Assembly: GCA_903845045.1 (NCBI GenBank)
Contig: CAIMWA010000216.1
Span: 1-39,925 of the forward strand
Reading direction: 5' to 3'
From: an uncultured delta proteobacterium
Lineage (GTDB): Bacteria; Myxococcota_A; Polyangia; Polyangiales; Ga0077539
DNA: 39,925 nucleotides
Under the pieces are notes generated by a model that worked only from the letters and a program-made list of their open reading frames with translations, searched no databases and was not told the DNA's origin. A program made the position numbers and the translations under genes. This document shows, piece after piece, positions 27,468-35,798 of this stretch. Numbering within the stretch: position 1 is the stretch's first letter; the number at the start of each line of letters is the position of its first letter.

Positions 27468-30400
27468 GACGTGCGTCCACCGCCGCGAGGATGGCCTCGT
27501 GCGTCGCGGGACACGCCAGCGGCACCGCGCCCCCGGCTTCGCCAAACGCTGCCACGGCGTCGCGGAGGGCCTCGCGCACGCTGATCGCGAGCATCAACGG
27601 CGGCTCGCCCACGGCCTTGCTGCCGTGCACGGTGTTCGACTGCGCCGCGTCGGGGAGCAGCGTCACGCGCAGGTCGCGCGGGGCGTCGCTGAACGACGGG
27701 ATCTGGTACGTGCTCGCCGAGTGCGTGCGGAGCCGCCCCTCGGCATCCCAGAGGAGCTCCTCGCCGGTGAGCCACCCCGCGCCCTGCACGAAGGCCCCTT
27801 CGACCTGGCCGCGGTCGATGCCGGGATTCAACGAATCGCCGACGTCGTGGACGATGTCCGTTCGAAGCAGGCGCTTCATGCCGGTGTAGCCGTCGACCTC
27901 GACCTCGGTCACCGCCGCGCCGTACGCGAAGTAGTGGAACGGCTTGCCGCGCCCCTTCGCGCGGTCGTAGTGCACGCCGGGCGTTCGGTAGAAGCCCGTG
28001 GCCGAGAGCGGCACCTGGGCGAAGTAGGCGCGCTCCGCGAGGCCGTCGGCGAGGCCCACGCGTGCGACGCCGTCGGTGAACGATCCTTCGCTCCACCGCA
28101 CCGCCGACGCATCGGCACCGAGCATCGCCGCCGCCACCGGGAGGAGCCGCGCGCGGAGCGTCTCGCAGGCGTCTTTCACGGCAGCACCGTTGAGGTCCGC
28201 GCCTGCGCTCGCCGCCGTCGCCGAGGTGTTCGGGACCTTGTCCGTCGACGTCTGCATGACGCGCACGCGGTCGGCGGTCACGCCGAGCTCGCGCATCACG
28301 ATGCCGGCGACCTTGGTGTGCAGGCCCTGCCCCATCTCCGTTCCGCCGTGGTTCACCTGCAGTGATCCGTCGCGGTACAGGTGCAGCAGCGCGCCGGCCT
28401 GGTTCAGGAACGACGCGGTGAACGAGATGCCGAACTTCACCGGCGTCACCGCGATGCCGCGCTTGATGCGCCCGCTCGCGGCGTTGAAGGCCCGCACGTC
28501 GGCCTCGCGCGCTTCGTAGTCGCTGCCCGCGAGGAGCGACGCCCAGATCCGCGGGATGCGGTTGTCTTCGAGCGCCTGGCCGTAGTGCGTGGTGCCCGCG
28601 TCGCCGCTGCCGCCGCGATAGAAATTACGCTCGCGCACGACGCGCGGTGCGAGGCCGAGAGAGCGAGCGACGCGGTCGAGGATGTCCTCGATGACGACCA
28701 TGCCTTGGGGGCCGCCGAAGCCGCGGAAGGCCGTGTTCGACACGGTGTTCGTGCGCGCGACGCGCCCCGAGAAATCGACCGCCGGGAGGTAGTAGGCGTT
28801 GTCGAGATGGAAGAGCGCGCGGTCGCAGATGGACTCCGAGAGGTCGAGGGCCCAGCCGCCGTCGGAGACGAGGTCGACGCGCACGCCGCGCAGCGCACCG
28901 TCGCCGTCGAAGCCCGCCTCCCAGCGCGCGAAGAACGGATGGCGCTTGCCGGTCACCATCATGTCGACGTCGCGCTCGAGCTGCACGCGTACCGGACGAC
29001 CGATGCGCTTCGCGGCGAGCGCCACCAGCGCCGCCCAAGCGTTTCCTTGCGTCTCCTTGCCGCCGAAGCCGCCGCCCATGCGGGGCGAGCGAACCGTCAC
29101 GAGGTGACTCGGCAGTCCGAGCACGTGCGCCACGACGGCCTGCACCTCGCTCGGGTGCTGCGTCGACGACGCGACGCTGACGCCGCCATCGTCGGTGACC
29201 TCTGCGTGGGCCGCGTGCGTCTCGAGATAGAAGTGCTCCTGGCCGCCGATGTGCAGCGTGCCCCACAGGCGGTGCGGCGCCGCGGCGATGGCCGCCGACG
29301 CGTCGCCTCGCGCGATGCGGTTCGCCGCCGTGTGGAAGCTGTCCTTCGCGACGGCGGCCTCGATGCCGAGCACCGGCTCCAGCACCGCGTACTCGACGTC
29401 GACGAGGGCCGCGGCGCGGCGCGCGGTGATGCGGTCGTCGGCCACCACGACGGCCACCGGCTGACCGTGAAAGCTCACCAGGTCGCGCGGGAGCAGCGGC
29501 TCGTCGTGGCGAATCGCGCCGACGTCGTTCACACCAGGGATGTCCTCGGCGAAGAGCACCGCGGCGACACCGGGGACCGCCCGTGCGCGCGTCGCGTCGC
29601 GGCGGAGGATGCGCGCATGCGCGTGCGGGGCCATCACCGGCCACAGGGTCAGCATGCCGCGCTGCTGGCCCTCGTCGTCGACGTAGCGCGCGGCGCCGCT
29701 TGCGTGCGCGGCCGCGCTGTCGTGGCGAAGCGACCTGCTGTCGGGCGACGTCGACGGCGCCGTCGAGGTCACGAAATCGAGCGGGAGATCCTGGGCGTGC
29801 GAGCGCTCGCCGGCGACGAACTTCTCGAAGAGCGTCTCGACGAGGCGACGACGGTAGGCCGCTCCGGCCCGCGCGTCGGAGATCGGCGCGAACTCGCCCG
29901 CGAGCACGGCGCGGACGGCGTCGACCGCGGACGGGTTCCAGCGCAGCCCGAGCAACGCCGCCTCGGTGCGCCTCGCACGCGACGGCGTGGGCGCGACGCC
30001 GCCGTACGCCAGCCGCGCGCGGGTGACCGTGCCCGTCGCGTCGAGGTCCACCCGGTACGCCGCGGCGACGATGGAGATGTCCATCTCCCGGCGCTTGCTG
30101 ACCTTGTAGCTCTCCGCCAGGGAGCTCCCGCCGGCGGGCACGGTGACGTGCGGGACCTCGACGGCCGCGAGGACCTCGTCGGCGGCGAGGACCGTGGACC
30201 GATAGCCGGTGAAGAACTCGTCCAAGGGCACACGCCTCGTGCCGCGGACGGAGGAGAGCACCGCCGTCGCGTCGAGGGCGAGAAGCACCGGCGCCATGTC
30301 TCCGATGGGCGACGCCGTGACCAGGTTCCCCGCCAGCGTCGCGCGGTTGCGCACCTGCCGCGACGCGAACACCGCGAGCATCTTGCGGAGCATCGGGAGC

Positions 30401-31212
30401 TCTTCGCCGAGCGCGTCCTCCACGTTGCTCAGCGGAGCGGCGCCTCCGAAGCTCCACGCCGCATCGCCGCGAACGACGGTTCGGAGCGCCTCGACGCCCT
30501 CGACGGAGATCAACGCCGCGAAGCGCTTCGGACGCTTGTTGAGCTCGACACCGACCTCGGTGGCCCCCGCGACCAGCACCGCCTCGGGGTGCGCCGCGCG
30601 CAGCGCCAAGAGCTCGTCGAGCGACGTGGGGCGCCAGAAGCGCTCGTCGCCGTCGCCCGTGAAGACCGCCGCCGCCGACGCAGCACCGGCGGACGCGAGC
30701 GCAAGATGGTGCCGGTCGCCGCGATCGCGCAGCGCAACGGCGTCGAGCATCGCCTCGCGAATGGGCCGGTAGCCGGTGCAGCGACAGAGGTTGCCGCAGA
30801 GCTGGTCCGCCGCCGTCGCAGGGTCCCCGCACGCGCCGCGATGCACGCCCTCGAACATCGACATGACGATGCCCGGGGTGCAGTACCCGCACTGCGAGCC
30901 CTGGTGCTTCTCCATCGCCGCCTGCACGGGGTGCGGGCCCGTCGCGGCGAGACCCTCGGGCGTCACGAGCGCCCGCCCGTGGACCATCGGAAGAAGCGTG
31001 ATGCAACTGCAGAACGACCGCCAAACGGGCTCGCCGTCGGCGCCGCGGTCCATCATCGCGACGGTGCATGCGCCGCAGTCGCCCTCGCCGCAGCCCTCCT
31101 TGGGGCCGCTGACGCCGCGGGCGCGGAGCCAGTCGAGGAGCGTCGTCTGCGTCGAGGCACCGGGAACGGTGATCGCGCGGCCATTGAGCGTGAAGCGGAT
31201 GTCGTCGGCCAT
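27460..31212 (-). CDS. Xanthine dehydrogenase, single-chain Fe-S/FAD/molybdenum enzyme
   Basis: This 1250-residue molybdo-flavoprotein probably oxidises hypoxanthine and xanthine to urate. The first [2Fe-2S] cluster uses CGEGDCGAC (41-49) and a Cys near 70. The second uses QCGYCTPG (about 106-113) and CGNLCRCTGYRPI (about 138-150). The FAD domain (about 185-470) has VLVAGATEVGVELNK and RNRATLAGNLVTASPIGDM. The molybdopterin domain (about 495-1250) has GQEHFYLET, RMGGGFGGKE, AFRGFGGPQG, GGTEMGQGLHTK and the catalytic-glutamate motif KAVGEPPLML. All cofactor motifs are intact. The fused order is that of eukaryotic XDH, whereas many bacteria split it into XdhA and XdhB. No XdhC-type insertase lies in the window. 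The ATG at 31212 lacks a clear Shine-Dalgarno sequence. Other purine or aldehyde substrates cannot be excluded. Confidence 0.94.
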   Translation of the reverse strand: MADDIRFTLNGRAITVPGASTQTTLLDWLRARGVSGPKEGCGEGDCGACTVAMMDRGADGEPVWRSFCSCITLLPMVHGRALVTPEGLAATGPHPVQAAMEKHQGSQCGYCTPGIVMSMFEGVHRGACGDPATAADQLCGNLCRCTGYRPIREAMLDAVALRDRGDRHHLALASAGAASAAAVFTGDGDERFWRPTSLDELLALRAAHPEAVLVAGATEVGVELNKRPKRFAALISVEGVEALRTVVRGDAAWSFGGAAPLSNVEDALGEELPMLRKMLAVFASRQVRNRATLAGNLVTASPIGDMAPVLLALDATAVLSSVRGTRRVPLDEFFTGYRSTVLAADEVLAAVEVPHVTVPAGGSSLAESYKVSKRREMDISIVAAAYRVDLDATGTVTRARLAYGGVAPTPSRARRTEAALLGLRWNPSAVDAVRAVLAGEFAPISDARAGAAYRRRLVETLFEKFVAGERSHAQDLPLDFVTSTAPSTSPDSRSLRHDSAAAHASGAARYVDDEGQQRGMLTLWPVMAPHAHARILRRDATRARAVPGVAAVLFAEDIPGVNDVGAIRHDEPLLPRDLVSFHGQPVAVVVADDRITARRAAALVDVEYAVLEPVLGIEAAVAKDSFHTAANRIARGDASAAIAAAPHRLWGTLHIGGQEHFYLETHAAHAEVTDDGGVSVASSTQHPSEVQAVVAHVLGLPSHLVTVRSPRMGGGFGGKETQGNAWAALVALAAKRIGRPVRVQLERDVDMMVTGKRHPFFARWEAGFDGDGALRGVRVDLVSDGGWALDLSESICDRALFHLDNAYYLPAVDFSGRVARTNTVSNTAFRGFGGPQGMVVIEDILDRVARSLGLAPRVVRERNFYRGGSGDAGTTHYGQALEDNRIPRIWASLLAGSDYEAREADVRAFNAASGRIKRGIAVTPVKFGISFTASFLNQAGALLHLYRDGSLQVNHGGTEMGQGLHTKVAGIVMRELGVTADRVRVMQTSTDKVPNTSATAASAGADLNGAAVKDACETLRARLLPVAAAMLGADASAVRWSEGSFTDGVARVGLADGLAERAYFAQVPLSATGFYRTPGVHYDRAKGRGKPFHYFAYGAAVTEVEVDGYTGMKRLLRTDIVHDVGDSLNPGIDRGQVEGAFVQGAGWLTGEELLWDAEGRLRTHSASTYQIPSFSDAPRDLRVTLLPDAAQSNTVHGSKAVGEPPLMLAISVREALRDAVAAFGEAGGAVPLACPATHEAILAAVDARRA

Positions 31213-31258
31213 CGGAGGCCGCGGAGGATAACGCAGCGCCCGCGCGGCGGGACGCCCG

Positions 31259-31894
31259 CTAGGTGAGGCTCTCGGGCACGAACACGACGTCGTCGGGGTC
31301 GAGGTCGAAGTCCGGGGCGCGGCCCTCGGCGATGTCCTCGGCGCGCAGCACGAAGGTGCGGCGGGTGCCCGTGGCGTCGACGCGCGTCACGCGCACCGCG
31401 TTCTTGTCGGCGAGCGCGGTGAACCCGCCGGAGAGCGAGATCGCCTGCGTCAGCGTGATGCACTGCTGGTGCGGGAACACACCGGGGTGCTGCACCTGGC
31501 CGAACACCGAGATGCGCCGGCTGTTGATCTCGCGCGTCTCGACGCGAACGCTCGGATCGCGCAGCACGTTCTGCCCCGCGGGGTTGTCCGACGAGCGCTC
31601 GCCGAGGCGGTGACGCAAGATCTCCGCGATCTCGCCCGCCTGCAGATGCAGCACGCTCACCTGGCCGAGGTACGGGAACTGGATCGCCCCGTCCTCGCCC
31701 ACGCGGAAGTCGCCGCTGAGGTTGGTCTCGTTGAAGACGGTGATCGAGAGCACGTCGCGGGCCCCGAGGCCGAGCGCGCGCGTTCGACACGTGGAGCGCG
31801 TGGGCAGCGGAGCACCCATGGGCCGGCGGCAGCCGGTCGCCAAGGAGCCGAGCACGAGGCACGCGAACAGCGAGCGGACGAGGTGGGAGGTCAT
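31259..31894 (-). CDS. Polysaccharide export lipoprotein (Wza/KpsD-type, short)
   Basis: This 211-residue outer-membrane or periplasmic export protein has the lipoprotein signal MTSHLVRSLFACLVLGSLATGC, with lipobox TGC at 20-22. A Poly_export domain (about 42-125: LGARDVLSITVFNETNLSGDF, DGAIQFPYLGQVSV) is followed by one SLBB domain (about 130-200: RRISVFGQVQHPGVFP, LTQAISLSGGFTALADKNAVRV). It is shorter than Wza and lacks the C-terminal transmembrane helix of that protein, so pore formation may need a partner. The ATG at 31894 was chosen because the signal follows at once; an ATG at 31930 would add 12 residues. No tyrosine kinase, polymerase or flippase gene is nearby. It is divergent from an FGE-like lipoprotein gene. 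Confidence 0.9.
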   Translation of the reverse strand: MTSHLVRSLFACLVLGSLATGCRRPMGAPLPTRSTCRTRALGLGARDVLSITVFNETNLSGDFRVGEDGAIQFPYLGQVSVLHLQAGEIAEILRHRLGERSSDNPAGQNVLRDPSVRVETREINSRRISVFGQVQHPGVFPHQQCITLTQAISLSGGFTALADKNAVRVTRVDATGTRRTFVLRAEDIAEGRAPDFDLDPDDVVFVPESLT

Positions 31895-32036
31895 CGAACG
31901 GTGGTCCTGGTGTTGCGCGGGCGTCGCCATCCGTTCATCGGCGCGAGCGCTGGGGAGTATCGCCGCCGCGGCACCGTGGCAATGGGAATGGACCGGGAAT
32001 TGGAGTTCTCGCACGCCCGCGTGGTAGCGCGCAGCC

Positions 32037-33266
32037 GTGCGTTCGCTGCCGATGCCCACGGTGCTCGCCGCCCTGCTCCCGGTCCTCGTGGGATGCGGCG
32101 CGAGACGTACGCAAGGCTCCGACGCCGCGACGGCCACGGCCCGGCCCACGGTGCCAGCGGCCGCGCCCCGACAGCCGGTGGCCCTTCGAGCGCCTACGCC
32201 CGATGCGGGCGTGCACGTCGCCGTGACGGTGCGCGAGGTGCCGCGCGCAGGAGCCACCATCTCCATCGCCGCGGGGCCGTTCAGCCTCGGCAGCACCCCC
32301 GGAGACCCCGGCCGCGACCCCGCCGTCGAGGCAGATCTGGTGCGTGTCCAGCTTCCGGCGTTCGACATCGACGCGCTGCCGTACCCTGGCGATCCCGCGC
32401 AGCCCGCGACCACGGGGCTCGCTCGCGACGCCGCGGCCCGAGCGTGTACCGAGCGCGGGCGGCACCTTTGCTCCGAGGTGGAGTGGGAGCGCGCGTGCAA
32501 GGGCTCCAGCGGTCAGCCCTATCCCGGCGGCACCGGGTGGGGTGACGCGGCGTGCACGCAGGGCGACCTCGGGCGCTGCGCGAGCCCCGACGGAGTCCTC
32601 GCGCTCGGCACCCGCCACGCGGAGTGGACCCGCGACGACATCGACGGGCGCGCGATCATCCGCGGGGCCGGCGCTGCGGCCGCGGGCCCGATGCACCGTT
32701 GTGCGGCCCGTCGGACCGCGCTCGCGGGCCAGGGCGGCCTCGACCTCGCGTTCCGCTGCTGCGGCGGGCCATCACCGACGATCACCTACCCGCGCGAGGT
32801 GTCGCGGCGCCCGTTCCAGGAGCAGCCCATGAACGCGTCGCAGCTCTTGGCCATCGTGGCTGCGGTGCCGGAGCTCGAGCGTCTGCACCTTCGCGACGGG
32901 CTCTCGATGTTCCTCCCGGGCGCCGTCGCCGAGGTGATGAACCACGGAGCGACGTCGGCGGAGCTGCACCCCGAATTCACGATCACCGCGAGCCCGGTGC
33001 GATGGAGCCCGACCTTCGGCGACGACCTGCTGGTGGTCTCTGCGAAATCGCGCGTCGGGAGCTGGGTCGCGGCGCTCTGGGTGCTGCCCGACGGGCGCTA
33101 CCGTCACGCGTCGAGCTTCCTGCTGCAGAACGACCCCGTGGCCATCGCGCTGGCCTTCGGCGAAGCGCGTCGCGAGGTGGTGTGGTCGTCGTGCTGGAAC
33201 TGCGGCGGCGAGCACGGCGCGGTGACGTACACCGACGAGAACCGGGTGCTCATCGTTCAGCGTTGA
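32037..33266 (+). CDS. Lipoprotein with formylglycine-generating-enzyme-like (SUMF1) domain and C-terminal extension
   Basis: This protein is 409 residues from the GTG at 32037; that start supplies an arginine before the hydrophobic signal (PMPTVLAALLPVLVGC), and the ATG at 32052 is an alternative. The lipobox is LVGC. A disordered linker (25-65) precedes an FGE-sulfatase-like fold (about 72-245): ISIAAGPFSLGSTPGDPGRDP, VQLPAFDIDALP, ACTERGRHLCSEVEWERACKG and LDLAFRCCGG. The copper-binding cysteine pair of active FGE is not convincingly present. Myxobacteria have many such domains of structural or unknown role. Residues about 255-409 form a separate alpha/beta region with no family I recognise (VPELERLHLRDG, LWVLPDGRYRHASSF, SSCWNCGGEHGAVTYTDE). 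It is divergent from the export lipoprotein gene and upstream of a membrane protein gene. Confidence 0.82.
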   Translation: MRSLPMPTVLAALLPVLVGCGARRTQGSDAATATARPTVPAAAPRQPVALRAPTPDAGVHVAVTVREVPRAGATISIAAGPFSLGSTPGDPGRDPAVEADLVRVQLPAFDIDALPYPGDPAQPATTGLARDAAARACTERGRHLCSEVEWERACKGSSGQPYPGGTGWGDAACTQGDLGRCASPDGVLALGTRHAEWTRDDIDGRAIIRGAGAAAAGPMHRCAARRTALAGQGGLDLAFRCCGGPSPTITYPREVSRRPFQEQPMNASQLLAIVAAVPELERLHLRDGLSMFLPGAVAEVMNHGATSAELHPEFTITASPVRWSPTFGDDLLVVSAKSRVGSWVAALWVLPDGRYRHASSFLLQNDPVAIALAFGEARREVVWSSCWNCGGEHGAVTYTDENRVLIVQR

Positions 33267-33364
33267 GCGGGCCGCGCTCTGCGGCGATACTGCTCGCGGT
33301 GAGCGGGTCCACCATCGGCGCGGGCGACCAAGGGAGCCCTTCGCGGCAGGAGCGGCGGCTCCCG

Positions 33365-34975
33365 ATGCGGGTGTGGCTGTACCCGTTCCTCTTCCTCCTC
33401 GGCGCGTCGCTGCTCGCGTTCTTCGGAGCCTACCTCGTCGATCGCAGCGGCGCGGCGCCGGACGTGACGCTGTGGTCCATCGCCACGAACCACGGCGGCG
33501 CGCCCATCGCGGACTGGCTGCGCGACGTGAGCCAGCTCGTGACGGCGCTGCTCGGCGTCGCCATCTCCGTGGTGGCGATCATCGTGGAGCTCGCCGCGAA
33601 CCGGTACACGCACAAGATCACCGAGCTCTTCTTCCGCTCCACGGTGAACTTCGCGGTGCTGGGCTTCTTCGTCATCGCGGGCCTCGACGCGATCTGGGTG
33701 TCGTTCACGTTCCGCCAGGGCTTCGTTCCGGTGTGGGGCACGCTCACGTCGCTGCTGCTCATGTCGCTCAGCATGCTGGCGCTGCTGCCGTACTTCGCCT
33801 TCGTCTTCGACTTCCTGAACCCGCTGAACATCGTGGGGCGCATTCGATCGGAGACCCTCGACGCGATCCGCGGGGCACCGGGTGCGGCGGAGGGTGGTGC
33901 CGTCGCCGTCGAGACCGCGCAGCGCGGCGCGACGGAGGGCACCGAGCAGCTCTGCGACGTCGTGCTCAACGCCATGAGCAACCACGACGGCGCCATCGCC
34001 ATCGCCTGCGTCAACGCCCTCGGCGACCTCGGACGCGACTACCTGGTCGTGAAGCCGACGCTCCCGACGGCGTGGTTCGGCATCACCGACGCCGTCTCGC
34101 AGAACCCCGACTTCGTCTCCATGTCGCCGGACGTCCTCGAGTCCATCGGCCGCGAGCGCGACTGGTTCGAGTTCAAGCTGCTGCGGCAGTTCCAGACCGT
34201 GTACCAGTCGGGCCTCGGGGCGAGCCGCGAGATCTGCTACGTCGTCGCCATCAAGACCCGCGAGCTCGCCGAGTCGTCGCTGACCCGCGACGAGGCCCGC
34301 GTCACGTCGCTCTGCATCAAGTTCTTCAACACGTTCCTCCGCGCGACGGTGAACAGCCGCGACGTGCGCACCGCGTACAACGTGCTGCACCAGTACCGAT
34401 TGCTCGCCGAGGCCGCGCTGCGCGCCGGACGCGGGTCCTTCGCCGTCGAGGTCGCGAAATACTTCAAGTATTACGGTCAGCTCGCGTTCGGCGTGGACCT
34501 CGGCTTCATCCTCGAGACCAGCGCGTACGACCTCTGCACGCTCAACGAGATCGCGTTCAACCTCCGTGCCCCGGAGCGCACCGAGCTCCTCAAGATCTTC
34601 CTGCAGGTCGACAAGGAGGGCGACGGCGGCACCCGCGAGGCGTCGCTCAAGGGCGTGCGCAAGGCGCAGGTGAAGCTGGCCACGTGGTACCTGCTGCACG
34701 GCGACGCGGCCGCAGCGCGCGAGGTCTTCCAGGACATGCGCTTCGAGAGCCCGGCGCGCCTCGCGTCGATCCGCGACGAGATCCTCGCGGTGCACTCGTC
34801 GGACTTCTGGGAGGTCACGGACCGCGGTACGAACTTCGACTACATCCCGCCGGAGCGAAAGCGGCGGCTGCTGGAGTTCTTCGGGTGGTTCGGCGATGCG
34901 CTGCCTGCAGCACGCGCTTCGGTGGCTCCCGGCGACGATGCGAGCGACCGCCCCGCCGAGGCGAACCAGGTCTGA
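33365..34975 (+). CDS. DUF2254-like membrane protein with long soluble C-terminal domain
   Basis: This protein is 536 residues from the ATG at 33365, with AGGAG at 33348-33352. A GTG at 33299 would add 22 hydrophilic residues. Four hydrophobic segments lie at about 4-22, 58-78, 94-115 and 124-150 (for example FLFLLGASLLAFFGAYL, LLLMSLSMLALLPYFAFVF). The motif SQLVTALLGVAISVVAIIVEL after the first segment resembles the predicted membrane family DUF2254. The remaining 380 residues are helical and soluble (GTEQLCDVVLNAMSNHDGAI, LCIKFFNTFLRATVNSRDVR). No enzyme motif is visible, and the function is unknown. It is 98 bp after the FGE-like lipoprotein and converges with the glycosyltransferase gene, 15 bp between stops. 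Confidence 0.8.
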   Translation: MRVWLYPFLFLLGASLLAFFGAYLVDRSGAAPDVTLWSIATNHGGAPIADWLRDVSQLVTALLGVAISVVAIIVELAANRYTHKITELFFRSTVNFAVLGFFVIAGLDAIWVSFTFRQGFVPVWGTLTSLLLMSLSMLALLPYFAFVFDFLNPLNIVGRIRSETLDAIRGAPGAAEGGAVAVETAQRGATEGTEQLCDVVLNAMSNHDGAIAIACVNALGDLGRDYLVVKPTLPTAWFGITDAVSQNPDFVSMSPDVLESIGRERDWFEFKLLRQFQTVYQSGLGASREICYVVAIKTRELAESSLTRDEARVTSLCIKFFNTFLRATVNSRDVRTAYNVLHQYRLLAEAALRAGRGSFAVEVAKYFKYYGQLAFGVDLGFILETSAYDLCTLNEIAFNLRAPERTELLKIFLQVDKEGDGGTREASLKGVRKAQVKLATWYLLHGDAAAAREVFQDMRFESPARLASIRDEILAVHSSDFWEVTDRGTNFDYIPPERKRRLLEFFGWFGDALPAARASVAPGDDASDRPAEANQV

Positions 34976-34994
34976 CGCCGGGCGCGACGGTCAG
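34972..34994. terminator. Stem-loop over facing stops of DUF2254-like and glycosyltransferase genes
   Basis: CTGAC (34972-34976) and GTCAG (34990-34994) form a 5-bp stem around a 13-nt GC-rich loop. Each arm contains a gene-ending TGA. It is short and without a T-tract; it is listed because the same arrangement recurs in this window. Confidence 0.2.
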
Positions 34995-35713
34995 AGCCGG
35001 CCGCGCATCGCCTCGAAGCGAAGCTTCCAGACCATGACGATGGCCTCGGCGAAGATCGAGCGCGACATCTTCGAGGCTCCCGCGCGCCGGTCGACGAAGA
35101 GGATCGGCACCTCGGCGACGCGCAGCCCGCGAAGCACGGCCCGGTACGTCAGCTCGATCTGGAAGGAGTACCCGTTGCTCCGCACGGCGCCGAGGTCGAG
35201 GCGTTCGAGGGCCTCGCGGGTGAAGGCCTTGTAGCCCGACGTGAGGTCACGCACGCCGAGGCCGAGGATCGTGCGGGAGTAGACGCTTCCGCCCTTCGAG
35301 AGCAGGTGCCGGCCGATGCCCCAGCCCTCGACGCCGCCGCCGGGGACGTTGCGCGAGCCGATGACGATGTCGGCCCCCGCCTCGATGGCGCGAAGGAACT
35401 CCGGCACGTAGCGCGGGTCGTGCGAGAGGTCCGTGTCCATCTCGAAGACGACGTCGTAGCCATGCGCAAGCGCCCACGCGAAGCCCTCGAGGTACGCGGT
35501 GCCGAGGCCTTGCTTGCCGGCGCGATGGCGCACCTGGACGCGGGCGTCGCCGGCGGCGATCTCGTCGGCGAGCTTGCCGGTGCCGTCGGGCGATCCGTCG
35601 TCGACGACGAGAACGTCGACCTCGGGGGCATACGAGAAGAGCGCCGACAGGAAGACCGGGAGGTTCTCCCGTTCGTTGTACGTCGGCGTGATGACGAGGA
35701 CCCGGCGCGGCAT
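34991..35713 (-). CDS. Polyprenol-phosphate mannosyltransferase-like GT2 glycosyltransferase (DPM1 type)
   Basis: This 240-residue family-2 glycosyltransferase probably moves a sugar (in the family, mannose from GDP-mannose) to a polyprenyl phosphate at the cytoplasmic face. Motifs are VLVITPTYNERENLPVFL, VLVVDDGSPDGTGKLAD, the metal-binding DTD within FEMDTDLSHDPRYV, VIGSRNVPGGGVEGWG, the acceptor-loop LTSGYKAFTREAL, and ILFVDRRAGASKMS near the end. It is a one-domain form: the C-terminal GtrA-like membrane domain found in some relatives is missing. The ATG at 35713 begins right at the fold; a TTG at 35737 would add eight residues. It is divergent from the FadL-like operon. The donor sugar cannot be read from the sequence. 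Confidence 0.93.
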   Translation of the reverse strand: MPRRVLVITPTYNERENLPVFLSALFSYAPEVDVLVVDDGSPDGTGKLADEIAAGDARVQVRHRAGKQGLGTAYLEGFAWALAHGYDVVFEMDTDLSHDPRYVPEFLRAIEAGADIVIGSRNVPGGGVEGWGIGRHLLSKGGSVYSRTILGLGVRDLTSGYKAFTREALERLDLGAVRSNGYSFQIELTYRAVLRGLRVAEVPILFVDRRAGASKMSRSIFAEAIVMVWKLRFEAMRGRL

Positions 35714-35798
35714 GGGTGCGCCGGACGCTACGGGCAACCGTTCGGGGGGCGCAAGCGGAGATTCCCAGAGCCGCGGCGGTGCGTGTAGCGTGCGTCCC

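Noticed and set aside
28381..31266. A 961-residue plus-strand open frame opposite xanthine dehydrogenase
   Set aside because: The opposite strand encodes a complete molybdo-flavoprotein with all cofactor motifs; the antisense product has no recognisable features.
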